Shown here in pieces: positions 25,636 to 33,728 of a DNA stretch of 64,000 nucleotides. The notes beneath the pieces are model-generated. The model searched no databases. It saw nothing but the letters and a program-made list of their open reading frames with translations, and had not been told where the DNA came from. Each line of letters begins with the position of its first letter. The stretch's first letter is position 1. The translations under genes and the position numbers were made by a program. Location: the NCBI GenBank assembly GCA_020636545.1, contig JACJXS010000009.1:297698-361697 (forward strand), in the 5' to 3' direction. This stretch comes from Chitinophagales bacterium. GTDB taxonomy: Bacteria; Bacteroidota; Bacteroidia; Chitinophagales; JADIYW01.

Positions 25636-26532
25636 CTATTGGTTAAAAACACATTTATCTTTCTGTACAAATAACTTTGCTTTTTTTCCCATTAATATTG
25701 AACGATTATCTTCAATATGTCCAGCAGGAAAATCAAAACAAACTGGATAGTTATATTCCGCCACATGTTCCAAGATAATTTCTTCAGCGGTTTTGCCATA
25801 AGGAATGGTATTGTCTTTCATTTCTGTCATACCACCAACTATCAACCCACGTAAATTAGAGAGTTTATTAGCACGTTTTAGAGCCATCATCATTCTGTCA
25901 ATATGATATAAATATTCATCTAAATCTTCAATAAATAAAATTGAATTTGAGGTGTTTACAATTGTTTTTGTACCTAATAAACTATATAAAATAGATAAGT
26001 TTCCACCTACAATTTCGCCTTCTATCGTTCCTGGTCGATTTAATTTATGGGAAGAAAAATGATATTCCAAACTTTCCCCAAATAAGCACTTTCTTAAAGA
26101 TTCTAAAGCTTCAGGCGTACTTTTTTCAAAGGTTATTGGCATTATTCCATGTATAGTTTCTATGCCAATATTGCTATTTAATACGGTATGTAAATAGGTA
26201 AAATCTGAAAAACCAATTAGCCATTTTGGTTGTTCCATAAAAGTATTAAAATTCAATTGGTCTATTATTCGAACTGTTCCATATCCTCCTCGTGCTGCAA
26301 TAATTGCACGAATATCAGGATTGTTTAACATATTTTGTAAATCATCTAAGCGTTCTTTATCTGTGCCTCCAAACTGATGATTTGCTTTCCCTATTGTGCT
26401 ACCTAAGACGACTTTCAAACCCCAACTTTCTAATATTTGAATGGCTATCTGAATTTCCTCTAATGCTACTTTTCTTGCTGGACAAGTAATTCCGATAGTA
26501 TCTCCTATTTGTAGAAATCGTGGTCTAATCAT
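25636..26532 (-). CDS. LD-carboxypeptidase (peptidase S66)
   Basis: A 298-residue cytoplasmic serine peptidase that removes the terminal D-Ala from recycled muropeptides (LdcA/MccF family). The nucleophile Ser lies in GFSDFTYLH, the catalytic Glu in FIEDLDEYLYHIDR and the His in GHIEDN near the C-terminus. A perfect minus-strand -7 box ends 4 nt before the ATG, so the mRNA is probably leaderless. It converges with the Fur gene, 4 nt apart. Confidence 0.93.
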   Translation of the reverse strand: MIRPRFLQIGDTIGITCPARKVALEEIQIAIQILESWGLKVVLGSTIGKANHQFGGTDKERLDDLQNMLNNPDIRAIIAARGGYGTVRIIDQLNFNTFMEQPKWLIGFSDFTYLHTVLNSNIGIETIHGIMPITFEKSTPEALESLRKCLFGESLEYHFSSHKLNRPGTIEGEIVGGNLSILYSLLGTKTIVNTSNSILFIEDLDEYLYHIDRMMMALKRANKLSNLRGLIVGGMTEMKDNTIPYGKTAEEIILEHVAEYNYPVCFDFPAGHIEDNRSILMGKKAKLFVQKDKCVFNQ

Positions 26533-26536
26533 ATTT

Positions 26537-26544
26537 CAAAAATA
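26537..26544 (-). promoter_or_regulatory. -7 box of the LD-carboxypeptidase gene
   Basis: The minus strand reads TATTTTTG. Only 4 nt separate it from the start codon. Confidence 0.55.
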
Positions 26545-26618
26545 CACTTTTCTAAACTAAAAATACTTGATTTATTAGTAAGAATGGAAGGCGTACAAAG
26601 GAATACTATTTTGTAAAA

Positions 26619-27008
26619 CTAATTACTGGGTTCAATCTTTGAAAGCATGATTTCAGCAATTGCCTGTGCGTGTTGTTTCATTTTTTCAGCATTTGCACCT
26701 TTAAAATGTGCATTTACAGTTTCATCAAATAAATTATTCCAACGCTCAAAGTGTTTTGTTTCAGTGGCTTTAATTTTATTTATTTTTCTATGAATCAATA
26801 ATGGATCGCCTTCATAATTTCCAGAATAAAACAAAACATTCTCCCAAAAACTTATCATTAATGGAATATGTTTTTCCCATTTGGTTGGTTTCTCACCAAA
26901 GAAAAATGGACGTAATAATTTATCAACTTTTACTTTTTCGTAAAAATCTAAAATTATAGTTTCTATATCATTTATATCTTTAATATCAGGCATCTTAATC
27001 GAATTCAT
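26619..27008 (-). CDS. Group III truncated haemoglobin
   Basis: A 129-residue 2-on-2 globin that binds haem, with likely roles in O2/NO handling. The group III pattern is KHIPLMISFWENVLF (helix E), then PLLIHRKI with the proximal His73, then HFERWNNLF with Trp90 in helix G. A second start, Met6 (26993), is possible. A perfect minus-strand -7 box (TATATTTG, 27016-27023) lies 7 nt before the first ATG. Confidence 0.88.
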   Translation of the reverse strand: MNSIKMPDIKDINDIETIILDFYEKVKVDKLLRPFFFGEKPTKWEKHIPLMISFWENVLFYSGNYEGDPLLIHRKINKIKATETKHFERWNNLFDETVNAHFKGANAEKMKQHAQAIAEIMLSKIEPSN

Positions 27009-27133
27009 TATTACTCAAATATAACTTGTTTTTTATTTTTTATTTTATTTTTTTAGATGTTTAACGTTAAGATTTACTAATTTATATGACTTTAGTCAAT
27101 TTATCAGATGAGGTATTTCTTGTAATGATTAAT

Positions 27134-27141
27134 TACCTTTG
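27134..27141 (+). promoter_or_regulatory. -7 box of the prolyl oligopeptidase gene
   Basis: A perfect TACCTTTG, 20 nt before the ATG. Confidence 0.55.
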
Positions 27142-27161
27142 TATTTGTTAAAACAATTAAA

Positions 27162-29264
27162 ATGAGAATATTAAGTATTTTTTTATTTAGCATTATAATA
27201 AGTACAAATCTTATGGCACAAAATTTTTCAGGGAAATACCCAAAAACCAAAAAAGGAAAACAAAAAGATATTTATTTTGGAACTAAGGTTGCTGACCCTT
27301 ATCGTTGGCTAGAAGATGACTTATCTGCAGATACAAAAAAGTGGATAAAAGAAGAGAATGCAGTAACATTTGATTATTTAGAAAAAATTCCATTTCGTGA
27401 TGCATTAAAAAAGCAACTAACAGATTTGTGGAATTATGAAAAAATTTCAGCACCATTTAAAAAAGGTACATATTCTTATTTTTATAAAAATGATGGACTG
27501 CAACAACAATCTGTACTTTATAGAATTTCACCAGAAGGGAATGAGGAGGTTTTTATTAATCCAAATGAATTTTCAAAAGATGGAACAACGTCATTAGCCG
27601 ATGTGAGTTTTTCAAAAGATGGTTCACTTTGTGCGTATCAAATTTCTGAAGGTGGTTCCGATTGGCGTAAAGTTATTGTCATAAATACTGATAATAAAAA
27701 ACAGATTGGAGATACCTTATTTGATGTAAAATTTAGTGGTATATCTTGGAAAATGAACGAAGGTTTCTATTATTCTAGTTACGATAAGCCCAAAGGAAGT
27801 GAATTGTCTGAAAAAACGGATAAACATAAATTATTCTTTCATCAATTAGGAACGACTCAAAAAGAGGATAAATTAATTTTTGGGGGAGAACAAACCCCGA
27901 GAAGATATATTGGCGGTGGCGTTTCTGAAGATGGAAGATTTTTAATTATTTCTACAGCAGTTTCTACAACAGGTAATGAGTTGTACATTCAAGATTTATC
28001 AGTAAAAAATGCTCCAATTATTCCAATTGTAAGTGATTTCAAAAATAGTACTGACTTTGTTTATAATATTGGTGATGATTTATTTTTATTGACAAATTTT
28101 AATGCACCCAATAATAGATTGGTAAAAGTAAATCTGAAGAATCTTGCTTCTGACAATTGGGTGGATGTAATTCCAGAAACAGAAAATGTTTTAGGTGTTT
28201 CGACATCTGGTGGTTATTTCTTTGCACAATATATGCTAGATGCAATTGATGTTGTAATACAATTTGATACTAAAGGCAATAAGATTAGAAATATTGAGTT
28301 GCCTGGAAAAGGTTCTGTAGCGGGTTTTTCAGGAAAGCAAGAAGACACGACATTATATTATACCTACAGTAATTATGTTACGCCATCAACTATTTTTGAA
28401 TACAATATAGAGACAGGTAAATCATTGATGTATAAAACTCCAAAAATTAAATTCAACCCAGAAGATTATATTTCAGAACAAATATTCTATACATCTTTTG
28501 ATGGCACAAAGATTCCGATGATGATTTCGTATAAAAAAGGAATTGTTTTAGATGGAAAAAATCCTACTATATTATATGGTTATGGTGGCTTTAATGTGAG
28601 TCTTACACCAAGCTTTAGTGTAAGCAATGCAGTTTGGATGGAAAATGGTGGAATTTTTGCAGTTCCAAACTTACGTGGCGGAGGAGAGTATGGACAAAAA
28701 TGGCACGATGGCGGTAGAAAACTAAACAAACTAAATGTGTTCAAAGATTTTATTGCAGCCGCTGATTATTTAAAAAATAATAAATACACATCAACAGATT
28801 ATTTAGCACTTTCGGGTGGTTCTAATGGTGGACTTTTAGTTGGAGCTACTATAACATTACAACCAGATATTGCAAAAGTTGCTTTGCCTGCTGTAGGTGT
28901 TTTAGATATGTTGCGTTACCATAAATTTACCGCTGGAGCCGGTTGGGCTTATGATTATGGAACGGCTGAAGATAGTAAAGAAATGTTTGATTATTTAAAA
29001 GCTTATTCGCCTATACATAATGTAAATAAAGGTGTTTCATATCCTGCAACATTAATTACAACTGGCGATCATGATGATAGAGTAGTGCCAGCACATAGTT
29101 ATAAATTTGCTGCTGCATTACAATCCAAGCAAGTAAGTACCAATCCAGTTCTTATTCGTATTGATACAAAAGCAGGGCATGGTGCTGGAAAATCTACTGA
29201 AGCTTATATAAATGAAGCTTGTGATAGAATGTCATTTGCTTTATTTAATATGGGAAGAAAATAA
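27162..29264 (+). CDS. Secreted prolyl oligopeptidase (S9A)
   Basis: A 700-residue periplasmic endopeptidase that cleaves short peptides after proline. It has a signal peptide (about 1-20, ending LMAQ), an N-terminal beta-propeller (about 80-430) and a C-terminal alpha/beta hydrolase. The catalytic Ser554 is in GGSNGG, the Asp in TGDHDDRVVP near 642, and the His in AGHGAG near 677. The start KYPKTKKGKQKDIYFGTKVADPYRWLE region is typical of S9A. A bidirectional terminator follows. Confidence 0.95.
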   Translation: MRILSIFLFSIIISTNLMAQNFSGKYPKTKKGKQKDIYFGTKVADPYRWLEDDLSADTKKWIKEENAVTFDYLEKIPFRDALKKQLTDLWNYEKISAPFKKGTYSYFYKNDGLQQQSVLYRISPEGNEEVFINPNEFSKDGTTSLADVSFSKDGSLCAYQISEGGSDWRKVIVINTDNKKQIGDTLFDVKFSGISWKMNEGFYYSSYDKPKGSELSEKTDKHKLFFHQLGTTQKEDKLIFGGEQTPRRYIGGGVSEDGRFLIISTAVSTTGNELYIQDLSVKNAPIIPIVSDFKNSTDFVYNIGDDLFLLTNFNAPNNRLVKVNLKNLASDNWVDVIPETENVLGVSTSGGYFFAQYMLDAIDVVIQFDTKGNKIRNIELPGKGSVAGFSGKQEDTTLYYTYSNYVTPSTIFEYNIETGKSLMYKTPKIKFNPEDYISEQIFYTSFDGTKIPMMISYKKGIVLDGKNPTILYGYGGFNVSLTPSFSVSNAVWMENGGIFAVPNLRGGGEYGQKWHDGGRKLNKLNVFKDFIAAADYLKNNKYTSTDYLALSGGSNGGLLVGATITLQPDIAKVALPAVGVLDMLRYHKFTAGAGWAYDYGTAEDSKEMFDYLKAYSPIHNVNKGVSYPATLITTGDHDDRVVPAHSYKFAAALQSKQVSTNPVLIRIDTKAGHGAGKSTEAYINEACDRMSFALFNMGRK

Positions 29265-29296
29265 AATGATATCATTAAAGAATAGTAAATATTAAA

Positions 29297-29334
29297 ATAA
29301 AAAAAGCCCGATAATATTATCGGACTTTTTTTCT
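29297..29334. terminator. Bidirectional terminator
   Basis: A long hairpin (AGCCCGATAAT with ATTATCGGACT, one C-A mismatch) flanked by an A-run and a T-run. It lies between the convergent prolyl oligopeptidase and Lys/Ala-repeat genes and can serve both. Confidence 0.85.
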
Positions 29335-29351
29335 GCGCAGAATAGATTAAA

Positions 29352-29720
29352 TTATTTTTTCTTCGCAGGTGCTTTTTTAGCTGGAGCTGCTGCTTTCTTT
29401 GCAGGTGCTTTTGCTACTGCTTTTTTAGCTGGAGCTGCTGCTTTTTTAGCAGGTGCTTTCGCTGCTGCCTTTTTAGCTGGAGCTGCTGCTTTTTTTGCAG
29501 GTGCTTTTGCTGCTACCTTTTTAGCTGGAGCTGCTGCTTTTTTTGCAGGTGCTTTTGCTGCTGCCTTTTTAGCTGGAGCCGCTGCTTTTTTTGCAGGTGC
29601 TTTCGCTGTTGCTTTTTTAGCTGGAGCTGCTGCTTTTTTTGCAGGTGCTTTTGCTGCTGCTTTTTTAGCTGGTGCAGCCGCTTTTTTAGCCGGAGCCGAT
29701 GTTGCTGTTTTCTTTGCCAT
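29352..29720 (-). CDS. Histone H1-like Lys/Ala/Pro-repeat protein
   Basis: A 122-residue, extremely basic, low-complexity protein: MAKKTATS followed by about seven copies of the 16-residue unit APAKKAAAPAKKAAAK, ending KKAPAKKK. Such tails resemble eukaryotic histone H1, AlgP and Hc1, which bind DNA non-specifically. The likely role is nucleoid condensation. It has no globular domain, so function is inferred from composition only. The repeat number may vary between strains. Confidence 0.85.
   Translation of the reverse strand: MAKKTATSAPAKKAAAPAKKAAAKAPAKKAAAPAKKATAKAPAKKAAAPAKKAAAKAPAKKAAAPAKKVAAKAPAKKAAAPAKKAAAKAPAKKAAAPAKKAVAKAPAKKAAAPAKKAPAKKK
29355..29696 (-). repeat. 48-bp coding tandem repeat, about 7 copies
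   Basis: The DNA encoding the Lys/Ala protein repeats every 48 bp, each unit encoding APAKKAAAPAKKAAAK with occasional Thr or Val replacements. Copies are similar at DNA level, including shared third-base choices, which favours slippage or recombination. Confidence 0.9.
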
Positions 29721-30205
29721 TGTATGACTTTTAATTTTTGTTTCATTTGGTTACAGCTGAAACGATTACTGTAGATCTTTTTATTTTTTAATAGGTTGAA
29801 AAAATCTTTTAAAATTCCTACAATATAAAAGTAAAACATAATTTATATATAATCCTATTTTCTGCTTGTAACAACTTGATGCACGATGATTTGCAATGTG
29901 AATAAGTATAGGTATAAAATCAATAAAGATAGATTTATTTATTGAGTACAAAATAAATGGAGAATTGTATGTTCGACGTTATAACCATAATAAAATAAGG
30001 CATCTTAGAAAGTTATATTGCAAAGTGAATACTAAAGTATTTTATTATATGAGGCTGTAACACTTGCAAAAATGGTGCTTACAGCAAATTCTATTCATAA
30101 AAAAATGTGGATATTTTTTTAAAAAAATAAAAATAACATACTTTAATTCAAATAAGGATAAGATATTAATTCTATCTATGTAATTTTGTAACATTAAAAT
30201 TAAAG
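29721..30205. other. 485-nt intergenic region
   Basis: No convincing reading frame is present. It contains the promoters of the two divergent flanking genes: an imperfect minus-strand box (TACTTTTA) and a perfect plus-strand TAATTTTG at 30181-30188. A 10-bp hairpin with one bulged C (GCTGTAACAC with GTGCTTACAGC) lies at 30054-30085. It lacks a T-run, so it is not a normal terminator. An unannotated small RNA is possible but unproven. Confidence 0.5.
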
Positions 30206-31183
30206 ATGAAAAACATAGTTTATATTTTCTTGTTAGCAATTGTATTAAGTATTGCTTATACATCTTGTAAGCGTAATAAAAGTGATGTAGGAGAAATAGT
30301 AGAAGACTCCACTATGGTGGCTTATGAACTATTACCTACAGAACAGCAAGACGTTATTAATTTAGTATATAGTTGGAATCGTGCACATGATACAAATGCT
30401 ATCTATGGTTTGGATACTATTTATAATGAAACGGTGTTGTTTTATAAAAAAACATTTAGCAAGCGAAATATTATTGAAACTAAAAAAAATAGAATTAAAA
30501 GAGCAGACTCTTATAAGCAAAGAATAATTGGACGCATTGGAATTTATCCATCAGATACGGGTGATTATAAATGTGATTTCTTGAAATTAGTTACTATAGA
30601 TGGCAAACCTAAAGTATATCATACTTATTTAGTATTTCAGCGATTTAATGATGTTTGGAAAGTTATTGTAGAAAGCGATAAAGAATCTGATGCACAACCT
30701 GAACTTGCGAATTTATTTACAGATTTTAAAGAAAGCGAATCGACTTCAGAAGGCGATTTTGATGGTGATGGTGAAAAAGAAGAATTGATTGTTATTAAAC
30801 CACCTCAAGATTCTATAGGAAAATATTTATCAACAACAACTAAAATTTCTTTTACCAATTTTAATATTCCAGAGATTGATATTGAGAATTGCATTGGTGT
30901 AAATATTATGAATGAAAATGACGTCGATGGAGATGGTGCAGATGATTTTTCTATTGTGATAAAAAAACCTGATGGCTCTTATGGTAGTATTATTTTATAT
31001 AGTTATAAAAGAGGTAATTGGAAACAGCTTGCAAAGTTTAAAGCCACTCAAGATGATATTACACAAAATAGAAAAGAATTAATTGAGTTTGCAGGAAGTG
31101 GAAATATTAAAATTAGAGTTGCTGAAAAATTACCTGACAATAGAGATACGACTTTAATAAAAACAATATCTACTTGGGATTAA
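30206..31183 (+). CDS. Lipoprotein with two FG-GAP-like calcium motifs
   Basis: A 325-residue protein whose signal ends in AYTSC (Cys21), so probably a lipoprotein. The middle resembles an NTF2-like fold (residues about 45-165, ending VFQRFNDVWKVIVES). The C-terminal half has two DxDGDG loops, DFDGDGEKEELIVI (about 186) and DVDGDGADDFSIVI (about 239), typical of calcium-binding FG-GAP or dockerin-like repeats. The overall family is not recognised. A perfect -7 box lies 17 nt before the ATG. Confidence 0.78.
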   Translation: MKNIVYIFLLAIVLSIAYTSCKRNKSDVGEIVEDSTMVAYELLPTEQQDVINLVYSWNRAHDTNAIYGLDTIYNETVLFYKKTFSKRNIIETKKNRIKRADSYKQRIIGRIGIYPSDTGDYKCDFLKLVTIDGKPKVYHTYLVFQRFNDVWKVIVESDKESDAQPELANLFTDFKESESTSEGDFDGDGEKEELIVIKPPQDSIGKYLSTTTKISFTNFNIPEIDIENCIGVNIMNENDVDGDGADDFSIVIKKPDGSYGSIILYSYKRGNWKQLAKFKATQDDITQNRKELIEFAGSGNIKIRVAEKLPDNRDTTLIKTISTWD

Positions 31184-31192
31184 AATGAGTTT

Positions 31193-31213
31193 AGATTACA
31201 ACAATTGTAATCT
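31193..31213. repeat. 9-bp inverted repeat upstream of the M16 genes
   Basis: AGATTACAA (31193-31201) and TTGTAATCT (31205-31213) are perfect complements around a 3-nt spacer. It lies between the lipoprotein stop and the first M16 start. It has no T-run, so an operator site is more likely than a terminator. Confidence 0.5.
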
Positions 31214-31230
31214 GCAATTAAAAAAAATAT

Positions 31231-32466
31231 ATGATTGAATTTTCAAAAATAGTATTAGAAAACGAACTTAAAGTTATTCATCATTATGATGCATCAACAC
31301 CATTTATTATTGTAAATGTATTGTATCATATTGGAGCAAAAGATGAAGATGAAAACAGAACTGGTTTTGCTCATTTATTTGAACACTTGATGTTTGGCGG
31401 AACAAAATTATTTCCAAATTTTGATCATCCTTTACAAGATGCTGGAGGCGAAAATAATGCATTTACAAATAATGACTATACCAATTATTATGATGTAATT
31501 CCTAAAGAAAATATAGAGACGGCACTTTGTTTAGAAGCCGACAGAATGCTAGATTTGGATATTAATGAGCAATCTTTAAAAGTCCAAAAAGATGTTGTAT
31601 GCGAGGAATTTAAAGAACATTATATTAATCAACCTTATGGCGATGCTTGGCATAAGCTTCGAGCTTTGGTTTATGAGCAACATCCATATAAATGGCCAAC
31701 AATTGGAAAAAATTTAAAGCAAATTGAAGAGGCAACATTGCAAGATGTTCGAGATTTTTATGCCGCCTATTACTCGCCAAGTAATGCAATATTAGTAATT
31801 TCTGGGAATATTGAAAAAGAAAATGCGTTCTCTTTAACAGAAAAATATTTTGGACACCTAAAATCAAAAACTGTTCAACATAAAGCTTTTTCTGAGCCAG
31901 AGCAACAAGTTGCAAAAACACAAACAACTTATAGTGATGTTCCATTGAATGCTATTTTTATTGCATTTAAAATAACAGACAAGAAAAACAAAGATTACTA
32001 TACTGCTGATACTATAACAGATATTTTATCTACTGGTACATCTTCAAGATTGTATCAAAATTTGATAAAAAAAGAAAAAGCATTTGTTGAAATTGATGCA
32101 TATATTACAGGAAGTAATGATGTTGGTATGTTTGTAATTGAAGGAAAAATTGCTGAAGATTGTTCTGTTGAACGAGCGGAATCTTTAATTTGGAATGAAT
32201 TAGAACAATTACAAAAAGAATTAATCAGTGCTAAGGAATTACAGAAAATAAAAAATAAAATGTTGACCTATATGGCATTTTCTGAGAGTAGTTTAATGAA
32301 CAGAACTGTAGCATTGGCACACTTTGAACTATTAGGCGATGCCAATCAAATCAATCAGGAAATTGATGCTTATGAAAAGGTTAGTGCTGAAGCGATACAA
32401 ACTTTTGCAAATGCATATTTAATTAAATCTAGATCTAATACTTTGTATTATCTAAAACAACAATAA
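31231..32466 (+). CDS. M16 zinc peptidase, catalytic subunit
   Basis: A 411-residue pitrilysin-type peptidase. It has the inverted zinc motif HLFEH (His48, Glu51, His52) and a downstream Glu in VVCEEFKEHYINQPYG. Paired with the inactive M16 gene 1 nt downstream, it should form a clamshell heterodimer that degrades peptides. No signal peptide is evident, so the product may be cytoplasmic, although some Bacteroidota pairs are periplasmic. Confidence 0.94.
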   Translation: MIEFSKIVLENELKVIHHYDASTPFIIVNVLYHIGAKDEDENRTGFAHLFEHLMFGGTKLFPNFDHPLQDAGGENNAFTNNDYTNYYDVIPKENIETALCLEADRMLDLDINEQSLKVQKDVVCEEFKEHYINQPYGDAWHKLRALVYEQHPYKWPTIGKNLKQIEEATLQDVRDFYAAYYSPSNAILVISGNIEKENAFSLTEKYFGHLKSKTVQHKAFSEPEQQVAKTQTTYSDVPLNAIFIAFKITDKKNKDYYTADTITDILSTGTSSRLYQNLIKKEKAFVEIDAYITGSNDVGMFVIEGKIAEDCSVERAESLIWNELEQLQKELISAKELQKIKNKMLTYMAFSESSLMNRTVALAHFELLGDANQINQEIDAYEKVSAEAIQTFANAYLIKSRSNTLYYLKQQ

Positions 32467-32467
32467 A

Positions 32468-33727
32468 ATGAATATTCCACCTATACAAGCTATCGGAGCA
32501 ATACAATTTACGCTACCAAAACAATTACAATTAAGCAATCAAATTCCAGTCTATATTTTTAATGATGATAAAAATCCTATTTTAAAATTAGATATTGTTT
32601 TTGATGCTGGGAGATGGACAGAAGAACAAAAATTAGCAGCAGATGCTATGGCTGCTTTATCAAAAAGCGGTACTAAAAATTTAAGTTCTTTTGAAATTAA
32701 TGAAGCAATCGACCAACTTGGAGCAACCTTAAAAATTGGAACAGGTTATAATACTTGTACACTTTCCATATCTTGTTTGAGTAAGTTTTTAGAACCTTGT
32801 TTGGAATTGGCTTTAACATGTTTAACAGACATTGTTTTTCCAGAAAATGAATTGCAAATTTTTAAGAAAAATACGAAAGCCAAATTATTAGTAAATAACG
32901 AAAAAACCGATTATTTATCTGGCGTAATTTTCAGAGAAACCATATTTGGGAAAGAGCATCCGTATGGCTATCGAACGAATAATGAACGTATTGAACAAAT
33001 TGATAGAAATGAAATTATACGTTATTACCAAAGTAATTTACTAGCTTCAAATTGTACCGTTTTTATTGCTGGAGATGTAAATGAAAACTGTTTAAATCAA
33101 TTAGAAAGCGTTTTATCTAGGTTTAAAAATACGAGTGTTAATAATTTTAAACCACAACATATAATTCAAACAGACAGTAATTTAAAAATAAGAGAAAAGA
33201 AAGCCAAAAGTACTCAAGCTTCTTTGACTATGGGGAAAATTTTATTTAATAAACAAAATAAAGATTATGGCAATTTTATTTTATTGAATACAATTTTTGG
33301 GGGTTATTTTGGTTCAAGATTAATGAGTAATATCCGAGAAGATAAAGGGTTGACGTATGGTATTTATTCTATGCTGAATCCTTTAAAACATGATGGATTT
33401 TGGGCAATTTATACAGACACCAATATTGATAAATTAGATATTTGTATTCAAGAAATTGAAATCGAATTAGATAGATTACAAAATGAATTAATTTCAGAAA
33501 ATGAAATTCAACTAGCAAGAAATTATTTATTAGGACGATTTCTGAAGCGAACAGATGGAGCCTTTAACCTGATGGAAACATTTAAAAGCTATATAATTGA
33601 AGGTGTTGATATTCAGCATTTTGGCACATTTATTGAAGATATAAAAAATGCTGATGCTAAACTATTACAGAATTTGGCTCAAAAATATTTATCTTTAAAT
33701 TCAATGCATCAAGTAATTGTTGGATAA
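32468..33727 (+). CDS. M16 peptidase, non-catalytic partner
   Basis: A 419-residue M16-fold protein without the HxxEH motif. It keeps the R/Y pair in GSRLMSNIREDKGLTYGIYS (about 277-296) that closes over substrate. It begins 1 nt after the stop of the catalytic subunit, so the two are translated together in equal amounts. Confidence 0.93.
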   Translation: MNIPPIQAIGAIQFTLPKQLQLSNQIPVYIFNDDKNPILKLDIVFDAGRWTEEQKLAADAMAALSKSGTKNLSSFEINEAIDQLGATLKIGTGYNTCTLSISCLSKFLEPCLELALTCLTDIVFPENELQIFKKNTKAKLLVNNEKTDYLSGVIFRETIFGKEHPYGYRTNNERIEQIDRNEIIRYYQSNLLASNCTVFIAGDVNENCLNQLESVLSRFKNTSVNNFKPQHIIQTDSNLKIREKKAKSTQASLTMGKILFNKQNKDYGNFILLNTIFGGYFGSRLMSNIREDKGLTYGIYSMLNPLKHDGFWAIYTDTNIDKLDICIQEIEIELDRLQNELISENEIQLARNYLLGRFLKRTDGAFNLMETFKSYIIEGVDIQHFGTFIEDIKNADAKLLQNLAQKYLSLNSMHQVIVG

Positions 33728-33728
33728 T

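Noticed and set aside
29352..29720. Regular repeats resembling a CRISPR array
   Set aside because: The repeats are directly adjacent with no unique spacers, and they encode a low-complexity protein.
29513..29839. 108-codon minus-strand reading frame rich in Lys/Gln/Leu
   Set aside because: It is another frame of the 48-bp tandem repeats; the Lys/Ala/Pro frame has the sensible start and known composition.
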